64,000 nucleotides of DNA. Source: Medicago truncatula. Its lineage: Eukaryota > Streptophyta > Magnoliopsida > Fabales > Fabaceae. The translations under genes and the position numbers were made by a program. Each line of letters begins with the position of its first letter. Positions within the stretch are counted from its first letter, which is position 1. The notes under the pieces were generated by a model, which saw only the letters and a list, made by a program, of their open reading frames with translations, made no database searches and was not told where the DNA came from. Positions 1-12,600 of this stretch are shown in pieces. The stretch spans positions 11,842,001 through 11,906,000 of the forward strand of contig NC_053049.1 in NCBI RefSeq assembly GCF_003473485.1, in the 5' to 3' direction.

Positions 1-1917
1 ACACGTATAATTGAACAATTATTTTCAAAGTTTTAAATTTTTCTACATGCATCAATCAAGTTTCCGAAAACTGTAACATCAAATTGAGGAGTAAACGACG
101 GGAACAAACGTGGAATAGTCTTTATAGTCAAGTGAACCTTAGGTTAAAAAAAAGCGTAACTTGAATGGTTCAGATGGGAGTAAGGACAAGTTTTGAGAAA
201 CCAAACAATTTGGTTTAAGTGGTTAATGATCTTTATTAATGACGAATTGTTGAGAAGAAAGTGTGTTTAATATCTAGTGAAACGATTTTTGGTCAGACTT
301 TATTTACCTCTCGGCTGAATTTTGGATTACCAAGGTTTTTCTCTCTAAGTTTCAGAAAGTTAACACACAAAAATAACAAGTTTGAGGAGGAAGTTCACGT
401 TTAAATTCGTACTACTCCCTCTGTCCCTAATTATAAGACCCTTTTGAGAATTTTTTTTGTCCCTTTTTATAAGACCCCTTTGTTATTTCCAACTACATTA
501 ATTATTTCTTTACATACATGCCCCTATTTATTATACATCTTTTTCTTCAATCAGCAATAAGTAGCATATGGAAAACATAAACTAACTCTCTCTCTTAAGG
601 ATAAAATTGTAAAAACAATAGTGATTACAAACAACTTTAATACAAATATCCGTTTTCTTAATTCCCATGATTTTAACAAAAGGGTCTTATAATTAGGGAC
701 GGAGGGAGTACTAATATAGCATATTAACAACAAACATTTTTCTATAAAGAAAAAATATATTAACGAATGTCTTTAATGTACTAGTTAAAGAAACCAATAT
801 GAGAATATTTTGTTATAATTGATGAATTAAATTTTTTAAAAGTTTGAAAATTGTTATTTTCAATGCAAAACGACTGATTTATTTTTCATAGGAAATCTTT
901 GTTATTACGATACGAAAACGAAGACTAAGTATCAATCGTTTGTTGCATCTCCAAATGTCTCCCTTTATTCGGTCACATCCCACTCTTTTTTTTATTTTTT
1001 ATTTTTTTATATTTCTTACACATAATTTTCGTAAGAAATATCACCACTCTTTTATGACTCGGAGTTTTCTTAAAACACTTGTTAACATGACACATGAAAA
1101 TTTATAAGGGGAGATACTAAAGGGTTGACGGTTGACTTTGTGCACTCATATTTTCCATTTTTGGTGGTAACAAATAAAATGTTAGGTCCAAAGCAACCAT
1201 GCATCAAAATAGTGATTAGTCATTATTCATTCATTAATCGAAAGCTTTTTTTTTTTTTTGGTACAATTTTTTCATCTTGTTTCTAATAGTGTAAATATAT
1301 CACTTGTACCAAAAAAAAAGTATAAATATATCACATGGTAAATCTTCACATCATTAATTGAAAACTTTTAGTTACACTAAATTTTGGTCGAAAATAGTAA
1401 ATCTTGGTTTACTTTTTCCAACTTTAGTGCATGTACGTAGTTTTTTATTTGATTTCTTTGCAGAGTTTTTATATTATAATTTTTTTGAAGTATCTTGCAA
1501 ACCATTTCATGATCCAACTAAAGACAATCAGGTCCGTCAAACAAAAACTATACAATATAAGTGATAAGTTGAATATTTTAATTCACCAAAAATAATTTGA
1601 ATACTTTAGTATCCAATAAATTCAATGATCATATAAAGACAATTCAATACTAATATACTAATCTTTCCTCAAAAAATACTAATATATTCAACCTAAATAA
1701 ATAGATTTAAATAAATCACCTCAATGGTAGACTCACCCAAACGTGGACTTAAAACTAAGATCAAAGGAATTCTAAGAATTCAAATACCATATTCATTGCA
1801 TCCATAGCTTCTCTCTCCCCTCCAACACACTCTTTCATATACATCTTTTTTTAGATTCTCATGTGTGCACAAGTTCTTCATCTAACAAGAGTTAGAGAAG
1901 CTTGATTCAACTCAAAC
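1..1917. other. Intergenic, upstream of first GT90 gene
   Basis: AT-rich non-coding sequence. Apart from the MITE at 415-708, I see only homopolymer runs and short spurious ORFs. The last 120 bases before 1918 are CT-rich (around 1808-1835) and probably hold the promoter and 5' UTR of the downstream gene, but I could not pick a convincing TATA box. Confidence 0.6.
413..710. mobile_element. Stowaway-like MITE
   Basis: A 294-bp element at 415-708 has terminal inverted repeats beginning CTCCCTCYGTCCCTAATTAT, followed by AAGACCC. The right end at about 680-708 is the reverse complement. It is flanked by TA on both sides (413-414 and 709-710), the target duplication of Tc1/mariner-derived Stowaway MITEs. 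It encodes nothing. Confidence 0.85.
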
Positions 1918-4900
1918 ATGAACAAGGACAATGAAACATATTTGAAACTCTTCTGGGGTGGTTCTAAGCGTCATAAGAGGTGTTTGTTCACAAACAAGGC
2001 TAAAGTTACAATAGCTACCACTACTGTGGTTGCTTTGTTTTGTTTAGTAGCCACTTTTTGTGATTTTGCAACATGGAATACTGTGAGTTATTATGCATAA
2101 TCATAGTTTTCTTTATGCTTGAAAAATGGTTGAATTAGCATGAAAAATTAGCAATGGAATAGTGTGAAATTTGTCTCTAATTTTGTTAGGTGCTAGAGAT
2201 GTGAAAAATTAGAGTCTAGTTTCATATTTTCTGCTGCTAATTTTCTTTTGTACTTCAACTTTTTATAATAATAGTTATAATTTGCAAACATGTTTTCTGT
2301 TTCATATTTTTTCCTCATTAGTTGTGTTATATGCTGATGTATTATCAACACCATGGTAGAAAAATATGTGGTTGAGCTCAAATAAGTAATTTTTAAGGTC
2401 GAATCAACCAAGAACACCGTGGTTCAATTTATGACTTAAACTATCTTTAGCAAGATTTTACTTGTCTCTGAGTAGAATTTTGAATTACTCAAATCTCTTT
2501 CACCTAAAAATCGGAGAGTTAAGACAAAAATATGCCATGACTCAAAGAAATTGATAAATGATAGAATAGATTCAATTTAATTATATGTTAAGAATGCAAT
2601 ATTGGGAAACAAAATCTTATTCTTGTTCTTATTTTTAGTCTTGATTTGTGCACCCATCTTGTGTAGGAGCTATTGTTTTTAAAATTTAAAATAACAACAC
2701 TAAACTAAGTGTTTGGTGCCCAATCCTATGCTTCAACATCCCAACACATATTCTCTTTATTGAAAGATTATCAGTCACATTATATAATTTTTTTTCCTTC
2801 ATTAATTGTTGATTTAGCATTAGAATTACATGAAATCCTTGATCAATGATCATGTCATAATTCTTGACACCATGTTGTAATTATTACCATTATAGAAAAT
2901 ATGTTGTGACATGACTCTAGGACCTAAATTGATCCAATTAATTTGCAAGAAACTAATATTAATTTTTTTTGTTTATTAAAGTACATAATTGCAGGGAATT
3001 CCATTCCAAATCAAAACCTTTCATCAATCCAAATAAGCAAAAACCACAAAGAACAAGAATTTCCACTTAGATGCACCAATGGAGAAAAAGAGACACAAAC
3101 ATGTCCAAGAGACTACCCTACAAAACATAACCCAACAAATCAAAATAGCCATACTTGTCCTTCATTCTTTAGATGGATCCATGAAGATTTAAAACCATGG
3201 AAAGAAAAAGGGATCACTAGGGAAATGTTGGAGGGTGCAAAAAGAACAGCAAATTTTAAGGTTGTGATTGTGGATGGAAAAATGTATGTGGAGAAGTATA
3301 GGAAGTCAATTCAAACAAGAGATGTGTTCACTTTGTGGGGTATTTTGCAATTATTGAGAATGTTTCCTGGCAAGTTACCTGATTTGGAACTTATGTTTGA
3401 TTGTGAAGATAGGCCTGTTATTCATAAGGGTAATTTTCAAGGTCCAAATGCTTCACCACCTCCTTTGTTTAGATATTGTTCAGATCAATGGAGCTTGGAT
3501 ATTGTCTTCCCAGATTGGTCCTTTTGGGGATGGTAAATGCTAAACTAACTTCTTTTCATCCTTTCTATTTTTAGAATGAGATTAATTGATATGCACCGAA
3601 AAACATCGTAAAATTGTTGAGAGCTACATTTATCCTCCTTGATATTTTAAAAAACCGCACCTGTGCGGAAGTATACTTTTGAATCGGAAAAAACTCCGTT
3701 TTTGTCCTAGTTCATTCACCCATTTGGAGAAAAAAAAAAGTTTTTTCTTCTATATTTACCCATCTCAAGTACATGTTGGAGGTGTGAAAAGAAACTCTCA
3801 ATTTTATTTTTTTTTGAGGGAAAAATTATTTTATGTTGGAGGTGCGAAAAGTGTGAACTGACTTTTTGTGTTTATAAATTAGGACGGAGAGGTACATGTT
3901 TCCAATAAAATCGTACAAATATTTATATCATACAAATTTAACCTTTATAAAATAGTGTGCAAGTGATGGTGGTGTTTCAACAAACTTATATTATGCATGT
4001 TTAAATTGTACACAAAGCACAAAAAAATTGCACATTATATTTTTCCATCTAGCTAGACAACATTTCAACTATTGATAATTTTTACATAAAACAGGGCAGA
4101 GACAAATATAAAGCCATGGAAAAATATCCTAAAAGAAATAAAAGAAGGGAACAAAGAGACCAAGTGGAAGGATAGAGTACCTTATGCTTATTGGAAGGGG
4201 AACCCTAATGTTGCTGCAACTAGGAAAAACCTTTTGAGATGCAATGCTACATCAAAAGATGATTGGAACACTCGCCTATACATACAGGTATTTTTTTTAA
4301 TCAATATAATTTTGCACTAACTTTTCCTTGCAATACACATCAAAGGAAGATTAATTCATTGTGTATATATATGTTTGTGTCACAGGACTGGGATAAAGAA
4401 TCCACTCAAGGTTACAAGAAATCAAGCTTAGGGAACCAATGCACACATAGGTAATATCAATATCCCTTTAGCAAGAGAATTATCAAAATAATATGTGTTT
4501 CACCAAAGTTGAATTTCGAGTTTGTCGGAATTCCGATAAACTCAATTCAAGTTTGTTAGAATATAAAATGTGTTCAGGCAAAGTAGAATTTCAATTTCGT
4601 CGGAACAAACTTAACTAAATTTTATTAAGTATTGAACAAACTTTTTTTATAAGAGAGATTTTTTCACATACATATGTTTAAATTTTTTATTTTTTTTCAT
4701 TAATGTAGAGACTTAATTTTATGTGCATTGTTGGCTTGCTACAGGTATAAGATTTATATAGAAGGATGGGCTTGGTCAGTTAGTGAGAAATACATTATGG
4801 CATGTGATTCCATGACATTATATGTTAGACCCAATTTCTATGACTTTTTCATTAGAGGCATGGATCCATTACAACACTATTGGCCAATTAGAGATAATAG

Positions 4901-5643
4901 TAAATGCACTTCTCTTAAATTTGCTGTGGATTGGGGAAACAAACATGCCGATAAGGTCTCTCTCTCACTCCAACAACAAACATGACTTTATTTGATTGTG
5001 GACTTGCTAGTTATGAAACACGAATACAGACACGAACACCAAACACGACACGAACACTGATACACTGACACTGTTAATAATTTAAGAAAATCACATAATT
5101 CAGTGTAATTATATGTGTTGGTGTTGTGTTGGTGTTGGATACGACACATGTCCGACACAGGTACACGTCTAATCCGAGGAGTGTCCGTGCTTCATAGTTT
5201 GCTAGATATAACATTATATAATTGTCATAAGAAATTTAAATTACATTAAATATCTTACATTCCCTAAAATTACATATCAGGCACAAGCAATAGGGGAGGC
5301 TGCCAGCAAATTCATACAAGAGGAGTTAGATATGAACAATGTATACAATTACATGTTTCATATACTAAATGAATATGCAAAGCTTTTGAAATTCAAACCA
5401 ACTATACCTCAAGGAGCTGTGGAGTTTTGTTCAGAAACAATGGCATGTGATGTGAATGGTAATCAAAGGAAATTCATGGAAGAGTCAATGGTGAAGGTTC
5501 CTAGTGATTCAAATCCATGCACTATTCCACCTCCATATGATCCTTTAACTTTACAAGAACTTTTAGAGAGAAAAGCTAATTCAACAAGACAGGTAGAAAT
5601 TTGGGAAGATGAATATTGGCTGAAGAAAAACAATGGACAATAG
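1918..5643 (+). CDS. GT90 (CAP10/DUF821, rumi-like) O-glycosyltransferase, copy 1
   Basis: Predicted type II Golgi/ER glycosyltransferase of about 512 residues. Six exons: 1918-2086, 2995-3532, 4095-4287, 4386-4450, 4745-4955, 5281-5643 (1539 nt, all phases agree). Residues about 29-51 form one hydrophobic membrane anchor after a basic N-terminus. The CAP10 domain starts near residue 110 (CPSFFRWIHEDLKPW) and includes SIQTRDVFTLWGILQLL, PPPLFRYCSDQWSLDIVFPDW, VPYAYWKGNP and YIEGWAWSVSEKYIMACDS, all typical of plant DUF821 proteins. Family members add sugars to protein or glycan acceptors; the substrate cannot be read here. Exon 1 must end at 2086 to keep frame. The better-looking donor at 2083 shifts frame by 4 nt. 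A paralogue lies 4 kb downstream. Confidence 0.88.
5012..5197. mobile_element. GACAC-rich MITE family, copy a (intron 5 of GT90 copy 1)
   Basis: About 186 bp that starts TATGAAACACGAATACAGAC and ends GTGTCCGTGCTTCATAG, so the ends are imperfect inverted repeats. The core contains TAATAATTTAAGAAAATCAC and GACACATGTCCGACAC. Related copies lie at 17588, 18261, 20028, 31890 and 35686. Confidence 0.75.
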
Positions 5644-5937
5644 TATGGCTTAGTTGATATTTGTTTTTCAATAGTTAAAATTTTATTAATAAAGGTCCGA
5701 ACCCAACATCAAAGTGAAACTCTACCCACCTTCTATGAATGGTTGCAGAGAGCCCACACAATCATATGCTGTAAATGTTTTTTCGTTTTTCATTTTTGTA
5801 TTTATTTTATAGTTCGTATGCTTTACAAATTTACATGTTTTCGGTAGGTCTTCGAAGAATAACGGTAAAATCATACATTTTGTAATTTATAGGTATCGAA
5901 AATTTGAGAGTTAAAACAAAATTTGAGATAATTATAG

Positions 5938-6000
<63 letters not shown>

Positions 6001-6044
6001 ACAATAGACTCGTATCCACTCCTTTTTATGAAGAAGCATTTTAA
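5644..6044. other. Intergenic with TA/TG microsatellite
   Basis: The 3' flank of the first GT90 gene. A perfect compound microsatellite, (TA)n then (TG)n, fills 5941-6000. No gene is seen. Confidence 0.85.
5941..6000. repeat. Compound microsatellite (TA)n(TG)n
   Basis: About 35 bases of alternating TA run directly into about 26 bases of alternating TG, with no interruption. Confidence 0.97.
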
Positions 6045-6791
6045 CAACCTAACACATTTTCATTTGGATCAAAAGATTGAATTTTATTTTTTTACAAAAT
6101 CAAAGCTCATGGATAAAATTGTAATGTACCTTTATGATTAATGTTCTTTTCTATTTTCTATTTTTTTTGAGAGACTATTTTTTGTGGTCATTATTGCTAT
6201 TGTTCTTCGCTCTCACACAACGGTTCTCTATCTTTCTTCAACCTCTTCTTCCATTTTCTTCAAATGAAGTGTAGCATTGGTTTTAAAATTCCCATTGCAT
6301 ATATGAAAAAGAGAGAAAGGCTAGCTTGGACAACGTGGAGGGGATACTGGACGGCGACGACGATTGCAAAGCTTCCACCGGCAACTCCAATGGGGATGGA
6401 TTTCTTTTGTTGCTTACGATTGCCCAAGGAATAAGGTTAAGCTTCCTCCAAGATGAGGTATGTCAATAATTGTAACCTATTCATCAATGTTGCTTAATTT
6501 GAAGAAAATGAAATTGATAGAGACAAAGCAAAACAATGACATTGGAAGATTTTATAACCATTGTTGCACTTGATTTGAAAAAATGGAAGAAGTGGTGCAT
6601 GAGAGAGAATTGGTGAGAGAGAGAGGAAGAACAATAGCAATAATGACCCCACAAGCATAGTTACTAAAAAAAGTAAACAAAAACATTAATTATTAAACGT
6701 AAATTACAATTTTATCTTTGAGTTTTGATTTTGTTTCCCCTTCAAAAACCAAAATTTGTGTTTTTAGTTCAAATGAGAATGTGTTGGTTGA
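6045..6791. mobile_element. Long-TIR (foldback/MULE-like) element with a GC-richer core
   Basis: Sequence from about 6046 to 6280 reappears as an imperfect reverse complement at about 6555-6790. Matching blocks include the outer AACMWAACACATTYTCATTTG, the block around GGATAAAATTGTAAT, and GGTCATTATTGCTATTGTTC. Arms of over 200 bp suggest a MULE-like foldback element. The core at 6320-6460 is richer in GC, has an open frame of about 45 codons and ends GATGAG before GTATGT, like an exon and donor. That could be a captured gene fragment, which I cannot identify. Confidence 0.6.
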
Positions 6792-7324
6792 AACGACGTG
6801 GTGATCAAGGTTTATAATAGGAACTTCTCAACTAATGAAAGGTTAGGTGAAGACTAAGACAATCAAGTTAAAGAAAACTTATTCTTTCTCAAGTCTATTG
6901 ACTAAGTACGTTGATCTTGAGGATTTCAGACTAAGTCAAAGCTTAGTAAAACTAAACAGTGACACTTAAAACTCATGTTTAGCTTCGCTAACCGCAAAGA
7001 GCAATGAGAAAGAAAGCACGCTCGTAGAAGAGCTGCACACCAAGGATCACTATATGCCATGCCATTTGACTAGTAGGAATAATTTTTGCCTATAAGTATT
7101 TTTTTTTCTTCTGTACATTGTTAAAAGACACATCAATCAAAACGAAAATATATTTTTGCTATTTATTCATTATTATTTTTCTTTTATATTATTTTTTATA
7201 GACATTCCATATTGTAGTAGGAAAAATCCAATCAGTTGTACTTAACGCTCTGCTAGAGTGGTTAAGAAACGTACAACAGAGGAACAAAGTTCCTTCCTCA
7301 GTTCTAATCACTTGAAAAAAAAAA

Positions 7325-8000
7325 GTCTGATCTTCCGACTTAAATAACCAATTCCATTTCTATCCTTTTTTCTATGATCAATTCAATAAAGATTTCCTTC
7401 TCAACTGACAACCCCTGGGCTTGTTCATAAGCGATATTCTTTGTATGGCTTTCGGCTCGGCTGCCTTCCTTTAATTTTAGGTTGCCTCATATAGACATAG
7501 ATGGAGGTATCTTGCTTTTCTTTTTCTAGGAGGCTCCCTGCACATGTTATTCGCAAAGAAAAGGCAATGAGCGGTTATTCACTTAGTAGAGCTATCGATC
7601 GCATGTTACTTTCTGAGGGGCTCTGTTGGAGAAAAAGAAGGCCCCCCTTACTCTTCTTTCTTAAAGCTTTACTTTATAAAGCTCGGCGAGAAAGAGTTGG
7701 TTAAGAACTATTGACTATAAACCATAGCAGTTACAGTCACTCAATTGAAATGTTTACCTTTGGAATGAAGATTGATGAGCAGAGGTTTGAAGACGCTCGG
7801 CCTACAATGCTAGCCCCATATTAATGTTTCCTTCCTTCCATATCAACTTGCTTTCCTGGGTAACTATTCGACATAAGAAACCCCACGATTTTCTTCTTAT
7901 CTTAAAGTAGCTTTCCTTTCGGGTTTAACCAAAATTCTTCCCTAGGGCTGGTTTGTTTATGCCACTAAGCGTGATAACTTAACCGCAATCATAGTTGACG
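7325..8000. other. Organelle-like (probably mitochondrial) DNA insertion
   Basis: Base composition and word content change here. The stretch is more GC-balanced, with CTTTC/CCTTCC-rich runs, 'ttcggctcggctgccttcc' and 'ctttcgggtttaacc', in the style of plant mitochondrial intergenic DNA. A 67-codon ORF at 7501-7704, rich in Arg and Leu, looks like typical mitochondrial ORF debris. Edges are approximate: the left fades at 7220-7330, and the right is cut by the TRIM at about 8001. No recognisable organellar gene is present. Confidence 0.45.
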
Positions 8001-8028
8001 CATATACCTAATGATTGGGTGGAGATTT

Positions 8029-8068
<40 letters not shown>

Positions 8069-8692
8069 GGTCCTAGACAATTGATGCCAATGTTGCTCCC
8101 ATGTCTCGCAGACTCCCCGATAAGTGGTATAAAAGCTCTTATTCGACTTGGTGGGGGAGCGAGAGTGGATTATGTGTTAGGTCTTATTATAGGAGGTGAG
8201 AAATCACACTTGTTGGGGGGAGATTGTTGGGTTACATGTGTGAGTGATTAAGTCCCACATTGTATATGAATGTGTAAAATATTGGATATATAAGAGAGAC
8301 ATACACCTAATGTGTTAAGGTTTTTGATGAAGATATGAAGTCTCATTCTCTTGTGGTCCTAGAGCATTTAACTAGTTGTTTGTCTCACGCACCCCCTAGT
8401 TGTCGACCCAACAATAGATATCAAGCCATGGTTCGGCTTGGCAGGGGAGGAGAAGTGGATCTAATGTTGGATCCTGATATCAGAGGTGGGAATTCACACT
8501 TGTGGGGGAGATTGTTGTTTCAAATGCAAGTGAGTAAAATGTTGTGTATATATAAGAGAGGTGACCCATATACCTTGTGCCTTAAGGTTTTGGGTGGAGA
8601 CTCTCTCTCTCTCTCTCTCACACACACTCTCTCTCTTTGTCCTCGATCATTGTCCTCATTGTTTCTCCTGTGACCCATGTTGCTCCCCAACA
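8001..8692 (+). mobile_element. Tandem TRIM retroelement: LTR-int-LTR-int-LTR
   Basis: LTR1 is truncated at its 5' side (about 8001-8122). LTR2 is 8225-8413, starting TGTTGGG and ending CCCAACA. LTR3 is 8513-8692, starting TGTTGTT and ending CCCAACA. After LTR1 and LTR2 come primer-binding-site relatives of the initiator-Met tRNA type: TGGTATAAAAGCT at 8125 and a decayed TAGATATCAAGCC near 8415. Before LTR2 and LTR3 are polypurine tracts (TTGGGGGGAGAT ending 8224; TGTGGGGGAGAT ending 8512). Internal domains are only about 100 bp with no coding capacity, as in TRIMs. The strand is set by the PBS-to-PPT order. Confidence 0.75.
8031..8065. repeat. (TC)n microsatellite inside LTR1 of the TRIM
   Basis: About 17 uninterrupted TC units. 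LTR3 carries a related shorter TC/CA tract at about 8600-8638, and LTR2 has only TCTCATTCTCTTG at the matching place. Confidence 0.95.
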
Positions 8693-9669
8693 CACAATTG
8701 ATCGAAGTGTGTAAACAAATGATATGGAGTTTCATTGTTTGCGATTTGCATTTCTTTAATCTTTTGTTGATAGTTGTTGTTCTAACATTGCAAACACAAT
8801 AGTTTAGATTTATTAAAAAAAAAAAAAAAATCAAGATCTAACATTGAAATCTTGATCATGTGCGTGGTCACACGACCTAATCCAAATCCTTGTAATCCCT
8901 GAGTTCACTATTGTAACAATTTTACGTTGAAACCAATCTCGACCATTGATTTTAAATGAAACGGTTTATATTCCGAATACAATTTTATGAAGAAAAACGG
9001 TCCCATTCGCCAATTTAAAATTATACAACCGAAATCTATCACTTGATGGGAAACAGATTTCCTGCTGTAACAGGAAGGTGCTGTAAAGCATCTGAGCTGT
9101 CCGATCAGAATTGTATGGTCATGATCATTTTCAATTTTAACCGTTCGATCTAAAATAAACGGCTGAGATTGAAAACTGCGTGCATTTGCCACAACATCAA
9201 ATACGGGTCCCACTTGATGCTGCTGCTTTATTAGTATATCCAATTTTATTCTCTCTACAAATCTGCCGCTGTATTAATGTCCATTCCTCAGCCCTTGATT
9301 AATACAACGACAGAGATTTTTGCTCGAGAAGCATGAGGGGCTGCTATAAGTATTCAATAAAACTCAATTTTTGTTTATCCAAAAATTCCTACTTTATGAT
9401 TATATATATACAAAATTAACAAGTGGTCCAGCTGTAGATCACATCAACAATAAAACTGAATATATTAATATTTCAAATATTAAATAATTAATTTTACAAC
9501 CTTCCTAGATTTAAGCAAATATATTTAAACAAATAACTCAACTACATGTCAAATTGACCAAAACGTGGACCATATTCATTGTTCCTCTGCTCCATCCCCT
9601 AGAACACTGTCTAAGTTTGAGTTTTTCATGTCTGCAACAAGTTCCTTATAGGAGGATTCAACTTGAATC
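8693..9669. other. Intergenic, upstream of second GT90 gene
   Basis: A poly(A) run at about 8816-8830 is followed by 500 bp of moderately complex sequence without a supported ORF, then AT-rich sequence to the next gene. I recognise no element in it. Confidence 0.5.
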
Positions 9670-12600
9670 ATGAAAAAGACATATCTGAAACACTTCTATG
9701 GCGGTTCTAATCAACAGAAGCTGTGTATGTTCTCCAAGAAAGCTAAAGTTACTTGCTTAGTGGCCACTTTTTGTGCTTTTGCTGTCTGGACTGTAAGTGA
9801 GTTCTGCATAATATTTTTTTTATTAAGCTTTCTTTTTAAATATCAATATCAACTTTTCATTCATTATTTGATGTTTTAAGCTGTAACACTATTATTATAT
9901 AACAATCGAAAATTTTAATTATGTTTTTTTTCTTCTTAGTAGAGACTCAATTTAATTATGTTAAGCATGACCAAGGACACTCAAAAATAGAAACTACCCT
10001 TTTTAGCTAATTAATTTATTCAATGGTATATCACTCTTTTTTCATTATTTGTTCATTTTAACATTATAATTGCTACCCCTTTATTATTATGTGAACATTT
10101 TTGACACCAAGTTAGAACTATTGGCATTTCTTAGCATAAATAAATGTTGTGACATATAATTGATCTATGAAGGAGCTAGTCTAATATTGGATTTTTATGT
10201 TATTTTTTGTTTATAGAAAAATGTTGGTATTTTCTTTTTGACCAACAAAATCTAATATTGAAATTATTTTTAAAGTACATATTTGCAGGTGTTTCATTTC
10301 CATTCATCCACAAAGACAGACTCCAAAACCAAGAAGATTTTCTTCTTAAATGCATACAAGGAAAATCTTTCAAACAAAAATGTCCAAGAGACAACCCTAC
10401 AACACATAACCCAACAAATCTCAACAACCATGTTTGTCCCTCATACTTTAGATGGATCCATGAAGATCTTAAACCATGGAGAGAAAAAGGGATCACAAGG
10501 AACATGTTGAAAAAGGCAAAAAAGACAGCACATTTCAAGCTTGTGATTGTGGATGGAAAAATGTATGTGGAAAAGTATAGGAAGTCAATTCAAACAAGAG
10601 ATGTGTTCACTTTGTGGGGTATTTTGCAATTATTGAGATTGTACCCTGGCAAGTTGCCTGATTTGGAACTTATGTTTGATTGTGAAGATAAGCCTGTTGT
10701 TCCTTTGGATAAGTTTCAAGGACCAAATGCTTCACCACCACCATTGTTTAGATATTGTTCAGATCAATGGAGCTTGGATATTGTGTTCCCAGATTGGTCC
10801 TTTTGGGGATGGTATGTCCTAAACATAACTTCTTTTCTTCCTTTCTATTTATAGAAACATGTTTAAATCACGAGAATTAAGAAAATTGATAGTAGTTTAA
10901 TATTTTTTATATAATTGGTACTTCCTCCGGTTCTATTTATAAGAGATATTTAGATCAATAAAAATGGATTTATCTAATCCAATTTTTTAACCAGATACAT
11001 TAACCTTAGTTGACTAAAATAATATCGAATGAAGTATCATATTGCAAATATATATAATTCAGGAGATAGAAATTGAAAAGTCTTATAAGGAGAAAGGTAA
11101 TTGTAGTCTCTTTTTAGAAAAATCCACACATTTGACAAATGCAGGCCCCATTAGTCATGCAATAATTTGAGCTTTGAATTGTCATTGTCATGTTGTAAGA
11201 GTTTAATTCTAGTTAGTTCTCTCTTAAAAAAAATTCTAGGTGGATCAATAGCTACCACTACATTTTTATCAAAGTTAGCCTAGGACCAAAGCTGCTCATG
11301 TTAGAGATTTAGGCCTCTAAATTCTAGGTGAAAAAAAGTATAAAAAAATATAATTTCACTAGATCAAAATCTGGCCAAAATGTTTACTAGATCAATAGGT
11401 TAAAGTGAGGGACTCATAAGGTCAAACTTTGCAATCAATATAAACTTGATATTCCTCATAAAAAGAAACAAAAATTGATTTTATTTATTTATTTTTTATA
11501 AGCTCTGTTAATTTATTTAATAAAACTTGATTTTTATCTTCATTTTTAATTTTTTAACCATTTAAGTAAGGGTGTTACTTGGACACATTTTTATTTGCAT
11601 TTTACCCATTTAAAAACTCTAGGCCAACCCAACATGTTTAAAGACATAAAACAAATTAATTTTATAGCAAGACCTCTTTTAAAAAAAATAACAACTTATA
11701 AAAATAAAAGATAAAGTTTTACTGAGTTCATTGGGGGTCAAGATGGATATTAAACCCTCATCTTGACTAACTAGGCAAGATGAACATCTATAACTAATAA
11801 GTCATATTATATATTTATAATTAAATTGAACTTTTTAGGCATTTTTTTATCCATAATTTTGAGGTTTAAAATACTAAAGTTTGAGATATTTTCCCCTTGC
11901 CATGCTATTATTCAACACTTCTACTTTTAATATTTTTTACTTAAAACAGGGCAGAGACAAATATAAAGCCATGGAACAATATCCTTAAAGACATAAAAGA
12001 AGGGAACAAAAAGACCAAGTGGAAGGATAGAGTACCTTATGCTTATTGGAAGGGGAACCCTTATGTTGCTCCAACTAGGCAAAACCTTCTACAATGCAAT
12101 GTTACATTAGAAAATGATTGGAACACTCTCATATACATACAGGTTTTTTTTTTTTCATTAATCATGGATGCATTTGGCCTAAAATTAACATCAAAGAAAT
12201 ATAATGTATTGTGTATATTTGATCACAGGACTGGATACAAGAATCCAATCAAGGTTTCAACAAGTCAAACTTAGGGGACCAATGTACTCATAGGTAGGGG
12301 ATGCAAGGACAATTTTTATGCAAGAGTGACATGATTGAATTTGACTATATAATAACTATATAGATACTGTCCCGTGAGCTTAGCTCACTTGGTAATGGAT
12401 AATGCATAATATATATAGCGGTCGGGGTTCAAAACTCAGACATCCCACTTATTTACCTGTAGTTACTATAAACTACTTGACGCGTATGTTAGAATTAGTT
12501 GAATTTCGTTTATACAAAATTCAACTAATTCTAACAACGACGCCGGTGTATAACTAACTCTTAACTACCATGCATATATATGGGGAAACAGAATGATACA

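Noticed and set aside
2083..2088. GTGAGT as the donor of exon 1 in GT90 copy 1
   Set aside because: It leaves phase 0, but exon 2 needs phase 1 and stops at once in the other frame. Used at 2087 instead, as in the paralogue.
5831..6019. 62-codon ORF over the TA/TG microsatellite
   Set aside because: Its protein is His-Thr and Tyr-Ile repeats read from the simple repeat.
8335..8834. ORFs of 112 (+) and 104 (-) codons
   Set aside because: They lie within or across TRIM LTRs and simple repeats, with no domain content.
10200..10538. 112-codon antisense ORF over GT90 copy 2 exon 2, and a 75-codon ORF in another frame at 10283
   Set aside because: Shadows of the real exon; the sense frame carries the conserved CAP10 motifs.
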